From assembly GCA_015066165.1 (NCBI GenBank), contig SVOX01000055.1, forward strand, positions 1-9,199: a stretch of 9,199 nucleotides of DNA, written 5' to 3'. The stretch is from Oscillospiraceae bacterium. Lineage in GTDB: Bacteria > Bacillota > Clostridia > Oscillospirales > Acutalibacteraceae. The translations under genes and the position numbers were made by a program. Shown one piece after another: positions 1-5,855 of this stretch (positions within the stretch are counted from its first letter, which is position 1; each line of letters begins with the position of its first letter). The notes beneath the pieces are model-generated. The model saw only the letters and a list, made by a program, of their open reading frames with translations. It made no database searches and was not told the DNA's origin.

Positions 1-2
1 AA

Positions 3-473
3 CCAAATCAAGAAAGATGGGAATTGTGTATTGCTCTTTGTGAGGTTTTTCAACTCGGTTTGGGGATTAGAGTTAATAATATAAATTGGGGACATCCTCA
101 AATAAGGAAAATTTGGCGAGGACAAAATCACCAGTTTAGAGTTTCATTATCTGAAATACCAGAAGAGGTCGAATTGTATAAGTTGGAGTACAAGCGTAAG
201 GAATATCATGATTTGTATGAAAGAACGGGAATTAGCTATTCTCCTTCAAAAACTCTTTGTCCCGAAAAGAAAAGAACTTTAAAAAAGGGAATGTGTATTG
301 ATTTGAAATCTTCGACATCAGAAGATTTATGCAGCCCGTTATTACATAAAAAGTTACAAGGCATTTCCGTTAACGAAAAAGGAAAAAAGAGTGTCATTAT
401 ATGTAAACTTCTTGGATGTGAGCGTTGTAAGGATTATTTTGATTTAACATTAGATGAAAAGCCTCTATTATAA
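3..473 (+). CDS. Unrecognised cysteine-rich protein, 3' part only
   Basis: The reading frame is open from the first bases of the window (PNQERWEL before the first possible TTG start at 24), so this is the C-terminal part of a longer gene whose start lies outside. About 156 residues are visible. They are basic and soluble-looking, with no membrane segment. Cysteines include a GCERC pair near the C-terminus and an earlier TLCPEKK/KGMC pair, which could bind metal but match no family I can name. Six of its nine arginines use AGA or AGG and only two use CGT, whereas pcrA downstream mostly uses CGT, which hints at horizontal origin. It faces the 3' end of a tRNA gene, a common edge for integrated elements. 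A restriction or other defence protein is possible, but that is a guess from context. No clear terminator follows it. Confidence 0.6.
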   Translation, partial: PNQERWELCIALCEVFQLGLGIRVNNINWGHPQIRKIWRGQNHQFRVSLSEIPEEVELYKLEYKRKEYHDLYERTGISYSPSKTLCPEKKRTLKKGMCIDLKSSTSEDLCSPLLHKKLQGISVNEKGKKSVIICKLLGCERCKDYFDLTLDEKPLL

Positions 474-593
474 AATATAACGCTAGAAATCTTCAAATGT
501 TTTACAACAATAATTAAAGTTTCGATCGTGTATCGTGTATTAAATATCTTTTTTATAAATCATATTTTCCAATTTAAAAGCGAATAACCTATG

Positions 594-640
594 AAAAAGC
601 AAATCCGAATCTCCACTTAATGTATGGAGATTCGGATTTG
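594..640 (-). terminator. Rho-independent terminator of the tRNA-Pro gene
   Basis: Arms 600-615 and 625-640 are perfectly complementary over 16 bp with a 9-nt loop (616-624). Read on the minus strand, the hairpin is followed by C and then five T (598-594). It begins 9 nt past the encoded CCA of the tRNA, so it should end that transcript. The perfect 16-bp stem is unusually long for a tRNA terminator. Confidence 0.85.
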
Positions 641-648
641 TATTAGTT

Positions 649-724
649 TGGTCGAGGTGACAGGGCTCGAACCTGCGGCATCTAGTTCCCAAAACTAGTG
701 CGCTACCAACTGCGCCACACCTCG
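649..724 (-). tRNA. tRNA-Pro (anticodon TGG), CCA encoded
   Basis: Read on the minus strand, a complete cloverleaf can be drawn. The acceptor stem CGAGGTG pairs with CACCTCG, followed by discriminator A and an encoded CCA. The D-stem is GCGC/GCGC, the anticodon stem CTAGT/ACTAG holds loop TTTGGGA (anticodon TGG), and the T-stem GCAGG/CCTGT (one G-T pair) holds loop TTCGAGC. Length is 76 nt with CCA. UGG can read all or most proline codons. No promoter is visible just upstream; the nearest good one is at 954-982, beyond a partial copy of this gene. A hairpin terminator follows at 594-640. Confidence 0.96.
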
Positions 725-765
725 ATATTAAGTTGTTTGTATGATTTGAATTATTTTGAGGTTTG

Positions 766-825
766 TTTTGGTAACCCTCTTGCAGTTACCAAAATTTATT
801 TCGGCTTGGAGCGCCGATAAATTTT
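766..825. repeat. Two overlapping inverted repeats in the tRNA leader
   Basis: The first hairpin has perfect 10-bp arms, TTTTGGTAAC (766-775) and GTTACCAAAA (785-794), with a 9-nt loop. The second has 13 paired positions: AAAATTTAT plus CGGC (791-805) against GCCG plus ATAAATTTT (813-825), with a 2-nt bulge at 800-801 and a 7-nt loop. They share bases 791-794, so the two structures exclude each other in RNA. They lie in DNA separating the tRNA-Pro remnant from the intact tRNA. The following stretch, 826-882, is GC-rich (CGGCGCTTCG, GCGCTCGC) compared with its AT-rich surroundings. No gene is seen. This may be a small dispersed repeat; copies elsewhere cannot be checked from here. Confidence 0.6.
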
Positions 826-882
826 GACTGCGGCGCTTCGTTATGCTCGCTGTATCGTCCACCGGATGCGCTCGCAACCTCA

Positions 883-919
883 CCCAAAACTAGTGCGCTT
901 TGGGCTGCGCCACACCTCG
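883..919 (-). pseudogene. 5'-half remnant of a second tRNA-Pro
   Basis: This 37-bp stretch matches the 5' half of the intact tRNA-Pro (688-724) at 32 of 37 positions, in the same orientation and exactly 195 bp away. It covers the acceptor 5' strand, the D-arm and the anticodon arm up to the loop, and then the match stops. No 3' half is present, so it cannot make a tRNA. All five differences are consecutive (900-904, in the D-loop): ACCAA in the intact gene has become TTGGG on the plus strand. It lies about 35 nt from the -10 of a perfect consensus promoter, so it occupies the spot where the functional tRNA would be expected. Confidence 0.85.
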
Positions 920-953
920 TTAATATTAGGTTAACATCAAATCAACAAATGTT

Positions 954-982
954 ATTATACACTATTGTTTTGCAAATGTCAA
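954..982 (-). promoter_or_regulatory. Perfect sigma-A promoter for the tRNA-Pro unit
   Basis: On the minus strand, TTGACA (982-977) is followed by a 17-nt spacer and TATAAT (959-954), an exact match to the housekeeping consensus at optimal spacing. Strong promoters like this are typical of stable-RNA genes. Transcription would start near 947 and run through the remnant (919-883), the hairpin block and the intact tRNA-Pro, ending at 594. It is divergent from the HPr-like gene promoter; the two -35 boxes are 23 nt apart. Confidence 0.85.
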
Positions 983-1005
983 CCATTAAAATATTAAACG
1001 TTGTA

Positions 1006-1034
1006 TTGACTTTTTTGTGGAAAAATAGTATTAT
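1006..1034 (+). promoter_or_regulatory. Sigma-A promoter for the HPr-like gene
   Basis: TTGACT (1006-1011), a 17-nt spacer and TATTAT (1029-1034) give a good housekeeping promoter. TATAAT at 1032-1037 is an alternative -10 but would give a 20-nt spacer. It lies about 30 bp before the start of the HPr-like gene and is divergent from the tRNA promoter. Confidence 0.65.
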
Positions 1035-1064
1035 AATTTTAGCAATAAATTATTTGGAGAATAA

Positions 1065-1298
1065 ATGATGTTAACTAAAATTTTACTTCTCGATACAATT
1101 GATAAAGTACGGGATTTTGTTGATATTGCAAACACTAAAGATTATAAAATAACTTTAAAATCTGGTGACACAATTGTTGACGGCAAGTCAATAATTTCGG
1201 TGTTTAGTTTTGATTTAACAAAACCTATTGAAATGGAAGCCGAGTGTAAATCGGGTTTTGAACTTTCTCGTCAAATTGATAGGTTTGTGTTAAAATAG
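1065..1298 (+). CDS. HPr-like protein without the active-site histidine
   Basis: The 77-residue product has the length and layout of HPr, the small phosphocarrier of the PTS sugar-uptake system. FVDIANTKDYKITL (18-31) lines up with the first helix and following strand. GKSIISVFSFDL (40-51) lines up with the region around the regulatory Ser46 of HPr (Ser42 here). By manual alignment, the phosphoryl-accepting His15 falls at Thr11 and its partner Arg17 at Asp13; the protein has no histidine at all. It therefore cannot carry phosphate as HPr does. Bacillus Crh, which also lacks the histidine but keeps Ser46, is a precedent for a regulatory role, though Crh function here is inference. GGAGA at 1056-1060 is 7 nt from the second ATG (1068) and 4 nt from the first, so the start may be 1068. 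It has its own promoter and a terminator just downstream. Confidence 0.75.
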   Translation: MMLTKILLLDTIDKVRDFVDIANTKDYKITLKSGDTIVDGKSIISVFSFDLTKPIEMEAECKSGFELSRQIDRFVLK

Positions 1299-1312
1299 TA
1301 ATTTAAAATATA

Positions 1313-1336
1313 GGGCGTCTTTTGACGCCTGTTTTT
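1313..1336 (+). terminator. Terminator or attenuator between the HPr-like gene and pcrA
   Basis: GGCGTC (1314-1319) pairs with GACGCC (1324-1329) around a TTTT loop, with a further G-T pair outside (1313/1330). G and five T follow (1332-1336). It fits a rho-independent terminator for the HPr-like gene. The pcrA ribosome binding site begins only 4 nt after the T-run, and I see no convincing promoter in between, so it may work as a partial terminator that sets pcrA read-through. Confidence 0.75.
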
Positions 1337-1349
1337 ATTGAAGGTAGTT

Positions 1350-3695
1350 ATGGATTATTTAAGTTTAAGAAAAAAGGTAATTAAAAAATATTTCAATAAA
1401 ATGAACGACAGGCAGTTTGAGGCGGTAACGACCGTAAACGGTCCTGTATTGGTTCTTGCGGGTGCGGGTAGCGGAAAAACAACCGTTCTTGTTAACCGTA
1501 TATTAAATCTTGTCAAATTTGGCAACGGTTATAACAGTACATACATACCAAACGTTAGTGAAGCCGATATTCAAAAAGGCATCGACTATTTAAACGGTGA
1601 TATTGATTATGTACCCAACGCAGTTTTTGGTGACAGGGAAGTTAAACCGTGGCAAATTTTGGCTATTACATTTACTAACAAAGCGGCGGGAGAACTTAAA
1701 GAACGTATTGCACAAAAATTGGGTGACGACGCTCAAGATATTTGGGCAGGTACGTTTCACTCGGTATGCGGTAAAATTTTACGTCGTAACGCTGAACGTT
1801 TGGGCTTTACTTCGCATTTTACGGTATATGATACCGACGACCAACGCCGACTGATGAAAGACATAATGAAACAAAATGATATTGACGATAAATTCGTACC
1901 GCACAAGTACGTTCTTTCTGCAATATCACACGCCAAAGACAGTTTAATCTCGCCCGAAGAATTTGAGGCGACAAACGCTAATGATTTTCGTTTGAAAACT
2001 GTTGCACGTCTTTACAAATTATATCAAGAACGTTTAGCCAAAGCCGATGCAATGGATTTTGACGATATGATTGTAAATACCGTTCGTTTATTAGAACAAA
2101 ACGACGATATTTTAGACTATTACAGCAATAAATTCCGTTACGTTTGCGTTGATGAATATCAAGATACTAACCATGCACAATACGTACTTGTAAGTTTGCT
2201 TGCAAGTGGTAACAATAATCTTTGTGTTGTAGGTGATGACGACCAAAGTATTTACCGTTTTCGCGGAGCCACAATTGAGAATATTCTTAATTTTGAAGAT
2301 GATTACAAGGGCGCAAAAGTTATTCGACTTGAACAAAATTACCGTTCCACTTCAAATATATTAAATGCAGCAAATAAGGTAATTGAAAATAACAAAGGAC
2401 GTAAAGGTAAAACCCTTTGGACCGACAACGGCGACGGTGAAAAAATTACCGTTCACACCGCTGAAGACGAACGAATGGAAGCCAGATACGTTGCTGATGC
2501 TGTTCTTGATAATATAAACAAAGGCGGTAATTATAGCGATAACGCAGTGCTTTACCGTATGAACGCTCAATCAAACGCACTTGAAAATGTATTTTTACGT
2601 TCGGGAATACCTTATAAAATCATTGGCGGTATGCGTTTCTATGACCGTAAAGAAATTAAAGACGTAGTTTCGTATCTTCATTTTATTAACAACCCAAAAG
2701 ATGATATTCGTCTTCGCAGAATTATTAACGAACCTAAAAGGGGAATAGGTGACACCTCGCTTTCTCATGCAAACGATATTGCAAATGAGTTGGGTGTGAG
2801 TATGTTTGAAGTTTTGCAAAGAGCCGACGAGTATGCCGCACTTTCCCGTGCCGCTTCAAAAATGAAGGCGTTTTGTCAAATGATAGAGCAACTTTATGAT
2901 TTTGCACAAGATAATTCCATTTCAGATTTATTTGAACAGGTTTTGGAAGTTAGCGGATATAAAAGAATGCTTGAAAGTGAAGGCGAAGAAGGACTTGAAC
3001 GTCTTGACAACGTTAAAGAATTGGCTTCAAATATTGCGCAATATGAACTTGAAAGCGAAGCACCTTCGCTTGCGGAATTTTTGGAACAAATTTCACTCAT
3101 CAGTGATATTGACGCCCTTGATACTGAGAGTGATAAGGTTGTAATGATGACTATTCACTCGGCAAAGGGACTTGAATTTCCAAACGTATTTTTGGTTGGT
3201 ATGGAAGAAGGGATTTTCCCCGGCAGTCAGTCAATGTACGGCGGTAATGAAGAAATTGAAGAAGAACGCCGATTGGCTTATGTTGCCATTACCCGAGCCA
3301 AGAAAAAGTTGGTAATTTCACATACGGTAATGAGAATGTTGTTTGGTAGCACAAACCGTAATTTACCGTCGAGATTTTTGCGTGAAATTCCTGTTGAACT
3401 TTGCGATAATACAGGATATTTGCCTAAATCTTATGAAGTGAAATCGTATTCTACTTCGTTTACGCCAACTACCGTTAAAAAGTCAACCTTTACTGTTTCC
3501 AACAGTGTAGCATCTACTACTTCAAAACCCACAACAACTTATAGTGTTGGACAAATGGTTTCACACAAAACTTTTGGTGAAGGTTTGGTACTTTCGGTAA
3601 CACCAATGGGTAACGATAACTTGCTTGAAATAGCGTTCCAAAACGTTGGTACTAAAAAAATTATGGCAGGTTTTGCAAAATTAACAATTATTTAA
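1350..3695 (+). CDS. pcrA: ATP-dependent DNA helicase PcrA/UvrD
   Basis: A superfamily 1A 3'-to-5' DNA helicase used in nucleotide excision repair, replication restart and clearing of RecA or stalled RNA polymerase. All core motifs are visible: Q-motif (MNDRQFEAV, 18-26), Walker A (AGAGSGKTT, 37-45), motif Ia (ITFTNKAAGELKERI), Ib (GTFHSVCG), Walker B (VDEYQDT, 267-273), motif III (VVGDDDQSIYRFRGA, 293-307), IV (LEQNYRST), V (MTIHSAKGLEFPNVF, 600-614) and VI (EERRLAYVAITRAKK, 638-652). A C-terminal Tudor-like domain (about 731-781, YSVGQMVSHKTFGEG) is the RNA polymerase-binding module that marks PcrA rather than Rep. At 781 residues it is slightly longer than usual, explained by an insertion of about 40 residues (58-98) between Walker A and motif Ia. 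The ATG at 1350 is chosen over TTG 1338 because GAAGG (1340-1344) lies 5 nt upstream. No LexA box is seen. Confidence 0.97.
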   Translation: MDYLSLRKKVIKKYFNKMNDRQFEAVTTVNGPVLVLAGAGSGKTTVLVNRILNLVKFGNGYNSTYIPNVSEADIQKGIDYLNGDIDYVPNAVFGDREVKPWQILAITFTNKAAGELKERIAQKLGDDAQDIWAGTFHSVCGKILRRNAERLGFTSHFTVYDTDDQRRLMKDIMKQNDIDDKFVPHKYVLSAISHAKDSLISPEEFEATNANDFRLKTVARLYKLYQERLAKADAMDFDDMIVNTVRLLEQNDDILDYYSNKFRYVCVDEYQDTNHAQYVLVSLLASGNNNLCVVGDDDQSIYRFRGATIENILNFEDDYKGAKVIRLEQNYRSTSNILNAANKVIENNKGRKGKTLWTDNGDGEKITVHTAEDERMEARYVADAVLDNINKGGNYSDNAVLYRMNAQSNALENVFLRSGIPYKIIGGMRFYDRKEIKDVVSYLHFINNPKDDIRLRRIINEPKRGIGDTSLSHANDIANELGVSMFEVLQRADEYAALSRAASKMKAFCQMIEQLYDFAQDNSISDLFEQVLEVSGYKRMLESEGEEGLERLDNVKELASNIAQYELESEAPSLAEFLEQISLISDIDALDTESDKVVMMTIHSAKGLEFPNVFLVGMEEGIFPGSQSMYGGNEEIEEERRLAYVAITRAKKKLVISHTVMRMLFGSTNRNLPSRFLREIPVELCDNTGYLPKSYEVKSYSTSFTPTTVKKSTFTVSNSVASTTSKPTTTYSVGQMVSHKTFGEGLVLSVTPMGNDNLLEIAFQNVGTKKIMAGFAKLTII

Positions 3696-3709
3696 TGAAA
3701 TTTTATAAA
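3681..3709 (+). promoter_or_regulatory. Candidate promoter of the DUF975-like/maf operon
   Basis: TTAACA (3681-3686), a 17-nt spacer and TATAAA (3704-3709) match the housekeeping consensus at 5 of 6 positions in each box. The -35 lies in the last codons of pcrA. There is no terminator after pcrA, so read-through from pcrA could also feed the operon. Confidence 0.5.
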
Positions 3710-3748
3710 ATATATGGTATATTAAAGAAAAAATTTAAGGAGTAAATT

Positions 3749-4552
3749 ATGACGGTATCCAATTCCGCCATTAAGGCAACGGCAAAAAAAATTATTAAAC
3801 CAAGTTACGTAAAAAACGTTGTTGTTAGTATTGTTTTGATAATGCTTTGGTTTTTTTGTTACAATTTATCGGCTGTGCTTTCTTTAATTATGGGCAATTT
3901 GGCTTTTTATATTGCTATTGCAATATTGTCAATTTTCCTATTTTTACCCGTTTGCATTGGTTTATTGAGATATTTTTGGCGTTTATATTGTGGTCAAAAT
4001 GACAATGTGATTGAAATTTTTTATTATTTAAAATCCAAAGAAAGTTATTTGAAAGTAACAGGTTTTTCGCTGGCTTTTGTTTTAAGAGCAGTTTTGTGTT
4101 TTGTTATTTTTTCAATACCGGTATATGTTTTAAAACTCATTACAGGAACTTGGCTTTACTCTGTGCTAAATGTTTCAATTCCAATTTGGACCACTAATCT
4201 TTCAAATATTATTGTTTTTTTACGAATAATATCAATAACCGCAACTTTAATTTATACGCTTAAATTTTATTTGGCTCCAATGTTGTTTATAGCCGATGAA
4301 AATATTGACATTGGCGAAGCATTGCATTTATCTGCAGTAATTTGCCGTAGAACTTTTTTAGATTATGTTTTCTTAATTTTTAGTTTTTTTGGTTATTTTC
4401 TTTTATCGCTTTTAACTGTTCCTTTAATTTTTATTTTACCTTATATTATCGTTTCGTATTTAATTCATTGTTCAATTGCGGTGGAAGATTTTAATGATGA
4501 AATTGCAAAAATTAATCAGGATGATATTCCAACTTTTATAGCGGGTGTATAA
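3749..4552 (+). CDS. DUF975-like integral membrane protein
   Basis: The 267-residue protein is very hydrophobic, with membrane segments at about 23-43, 51-72, 104-128, 153-175 and 206-236 (the last may be two). The stretch FYLAPMLFIADENIDIGEAL (173-192), followed by LHLS and later a long hydrophobic hairpin, resembles the conserved 'Y-x-x-AP-x-x-xAD-x-x-x-I-x-x-x-EA-x-x-x-S' pattern of DUF975 proteins in Bacillota, whose function is not established. The earlier YFWRLYCGQ segment (75-83) also fits the family. A short acidic tail (EDFNDE onward) ends the protein. The ATG has a strong AAGGAG at 3737-3742. It is the first gene of a tight three-gene cluster. A role in envelope maintenance is only a guess. 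Confidence 0.7.
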   Translation: MTVSNSAIKATAKKIIKPSYVKNVVVSIVLIMLWFFCYNLSAVLSLIMGNLAFYIAIAILSIFLFLPVCIGLLRYFWRLYCGQNDNVIEIFYYLKSKESYLKVTGFSLAFVLRAVLCFVIFSIPVYVLKLITGTWLYSVLNVSIPIWTTNLSNIIVFLRIISITATLIYTLKFYLAPMLFIADENIDIGEALHLSAVICRRTFLDYVFLIFSFFGYFLLSLLTVPLIFILPYIIVSYLIHCSIAVEDFNDEIAKINQDDIPTFIAGV

Positions 4553-4553
4553 T

Positions 4554-4949
4554 ATGAAAAAAAGCATTTTATTTTATGTTTATTACGGGATTGCACTTTT
4601 GGTAATTTTTGTAAACTCGTTCTTTTTAATAAAAGACAATTTTTTCATAAATATTGAAAGTGTGCCTGAAGGTGAGTATCAATACAGCGATTTTTCACCA
4701 AGAAAATCAACCGAATTAAAGGTGTATCTTGTTGAACTTCCTGTTGGTGAATCGGTTAGAATTTCACTAACTAAAGAAGGGGACACCCGTAATTTATTTT
4801 GGCAAGCGGGTGTATCTGACGTTAAAATTAAGTGGAGAAATGAAAACCGAGTTGAAATTAACGGCATCGATTTAGATTTAAAGCAAAACGAAACGTTTGA
4901 CAGCCGAAGCATTAGTTCAATATTTAACGACGGTTTAATGGGTAGATAA
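4554..4949 (+). CDS. DUF5412-like membrane-anchored protein
   Basis: This 131-residue protein has one N-terminal hydrophobic segment (about 4-26) after MKKS, so it is either anchored or secreted, with a small outer domain. The outer domain carries VPEGEYQYSDFSPRKS, a beta-rich middle, NLFWQAGVSDVKIKW, and NRVEINGIDLDL ending in ETFDSR. That order (P-x-GE, SP, lYW, W-x-x-x-x-x-VEINGI-x-L, t-x-D-x-R) resembles DUF5412 proteins of Bacillota, which have no assigned function. ATG 4554 begins 1 nt after the stop of the upstream gene; a GTG at 4545 overlapping that gene is possible but would add only three residues. There is no strong ribosome binding site, so translation is probably coupled to the upstream gene. 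Confidence 0.65.
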   Translation: MKKSILFYVYYGIALLVIFVNSFFLIKDNFFINIESVPEGEYQYSDFSPRKSTELKVYLVELPVGESVRISLTKEGDTRNLFWQAGVSDVKIKWRNENRVEINGIDLDLKQNETFDSRSISSIFNDGLMGR

Positions 4950-4950
4950 T

Positions 4951-5493
4951 ATGGGAATTATTTTAGCATCAGCGTCACCAAGAAGACGTGAACTTTTAGA
5001 ATATATAACTGCTCAATTCAGCGTTGTTCCTTCGGGTGTGGAAGAAGTTGTACCAAAAGGAATTTCGGTTTTAAAGCAACCGGAATATCTTTCAAAAATT
5101 AAGGCGCTTGATATTGCAAAACTTTACCCAAACGTTATTGTTATCGGTGCTGATACAGCAGTAATACTTGGTAACGTTATTTTAGGAAAACCCCGTAGTC
5201 GTGAAGATGCAAAAAATATGCTTACAAACCTTTCGGGCAAAGTTCATAAGGTTGTTACGGGCTGTACGGTTGTAAAAAACGGTAAAGTAAGCAGTTTTTC
5301 GGTTGTGAGCAAAGTAAAGTTTCAAAAACTAAAAGAAAGCGATATAGAAGCATATCTCGATACCGATGAGCCCTATGACAAAGCAGGTAGTTACGCAGTG
5401 CAGGGAAGAGCGGGTGCCTTTATTGAGTGGATAAAAGGTGATTATTTTAACATTGTTGGTCTTCCAATAGCAAAACTTAAAGATTATATTTAA
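4951..5493 (+). CDS. maf: Maf family nucleoside triphosphate pyrophosphatase
   Basis: Maf proteins hydrolyse non-canonical or surplus nucleotides such as dTTP, UTP and modified forms to monophosphates, and overproduction in Bacillus blocks septum formation. The 180-residue length is typical. The signature ASASPRRRELL is at 6-16, GADTAVI with the predicted catalytic Asp68 at 66-72, LGKPRSREDA at 78-87, LSGKVHKVVTGC at 94-105, and the C-terminal Y-D-K-AGSYAVQGRAGAFIEW-x-x-GDYFNIVGLP block at 142-172. The GRAGAFIEWIKGD pattern fits the dTTP/UTP-type (YhdE/BsMaf) group. It starts 1 nt after the stop of the upstream gene with no clear ribosome binding site, suggesting coupled translation. A strong terminator follows immediately. 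In many Bacillota maf sits with cell-shape and division genes; here its partners are membrane proteins of unknown role. Confidence 0.93.
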   Translation: MGIILASASPRRRELLEYITAQFSVVPSGVEEVVPKGISVLKQPEYLSKIKALDIAKLYPNVIVIGADTAVILGNVILGKPRSREDAKNMLTNLSGKVHKVVTGCTVVKNGKVSSFSVVSKVKFQKLKESDIEAYLDTDEPYDKAGSYAVQGRAGAFIEWIKGDYFNIVGLPIAKLKDYI

Positions 5494-5524
5494 AAACGTT
5501 CAGTGAAAACTGAACGTTTTTTTT
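5492..5524. terminator. Strong bidirectional terminator between maf and the yolD-like gene
   Basis: ACGTTCAGT (5496-5504) pairs with ACTGAACGT (5509-5517) around a GAAA loop, and flanking A and T runs extend the stem. On the plus strand eight T follow (5517-5524). On the minus strand five T follow (from the A-run 5496-5492), starting close after the stop of the yolD-like gene at 5526. One hairpin therefore serves both convergent operons. Confidence 0.9.
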
Positions 5525-5525
5525 A

Positions 5526-5855
5526 CTAAAAAATTTTATAAATATCTTCGAAAAATATTAAACAATTCTCTATTGTAATACTTTTACTATTTACATCAAT
5601 ATTTGTGATTTCGCCTGTGGTTTTGGTGTAATTTTGTTCAATTACTTCATACCAAATTATTGTTATTGTTTCACCAATTTTTAAATTTTTTAAAATTTGA
5701 TTAATTTCTTCAATAGTATCGTTTGACAGTTCTTTGCGGTCAACACGTATTTTTTCTTTTTCTTTAAGTGCCTGTCGCAAACCAACAACTGCATCAAAGG
5801 GTGCAAATTGTTTTGCTCTTTGACAGGGTGGCATTTTTGCACGGATTTTACCCAT
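5526..5855 (-). CDS. YolD-like protein, partner of the Y-family polymerase
   Basis: A 109-residue protein starting MGKIRAKMPPCQRAKQFAPF. The RAKQFAPFDAV-x-GL-x-x-AL-x-x-KE segment (13-33) is the hallmark of YolD-like proteins, which in Bacillota are encoded next to UvrX/UmuC-type polymerases and are proposed to assist them as UmuD-like accessory factors; the biochemistry is poorly known. A beta-rich C-terminal half follows. The ATG at 5855 is preferred over the in-frame TTG at 5873, because TTG would lie at the ribosome binding site GGAGG itself, and GGAGG is 11 nt upstream of the ATG. The gene overlaps the end of the polymerase gene by 8 bp (ATGGGTAA), so the two are almost certainly co-transcribed and translationally coupled. 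Expression should follow the SOS promoter at 7130-7149. Confidence 0.9.
   Translation of the reverse strand: MGKIRAKMPPCQRAKQFAPFDAVVGLRQALKEKEKIRVDRKELSNDTIEEINQILKNLKIGETITIIWYEVIEQNYTKTTGEITNIDVNSKSITIENCLIFFEDIYKIF

Noticed and set aside
525..538. Two tandem copies of ATCGTGT
   Set aside because: Only two 7-bp units in an AT-rich gap, with no further copies nearby. This is too short to call a repeat array or operator; the rest of 474-593 shows nothing I can support.
883..919. Functional second tRNA gene
   Set aside because: Only the 5' half is present. Bases past 883 do not match the variable loop, T-arm or 3' acceptor strand.
1338..1349. TTG start for PcrA four codons upstream
   Set aside because: It overlaps the end of the terminator T-run region and has no ribosome binding site, while ATG 1350 has GAAGG 5 nt before it.
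2112..3144. Several open frames inside pcrA on both strands
   Set aside because: They overlap a full-length helicase with all motifs, lack ribosome binding sites and encode no recognisable protein.
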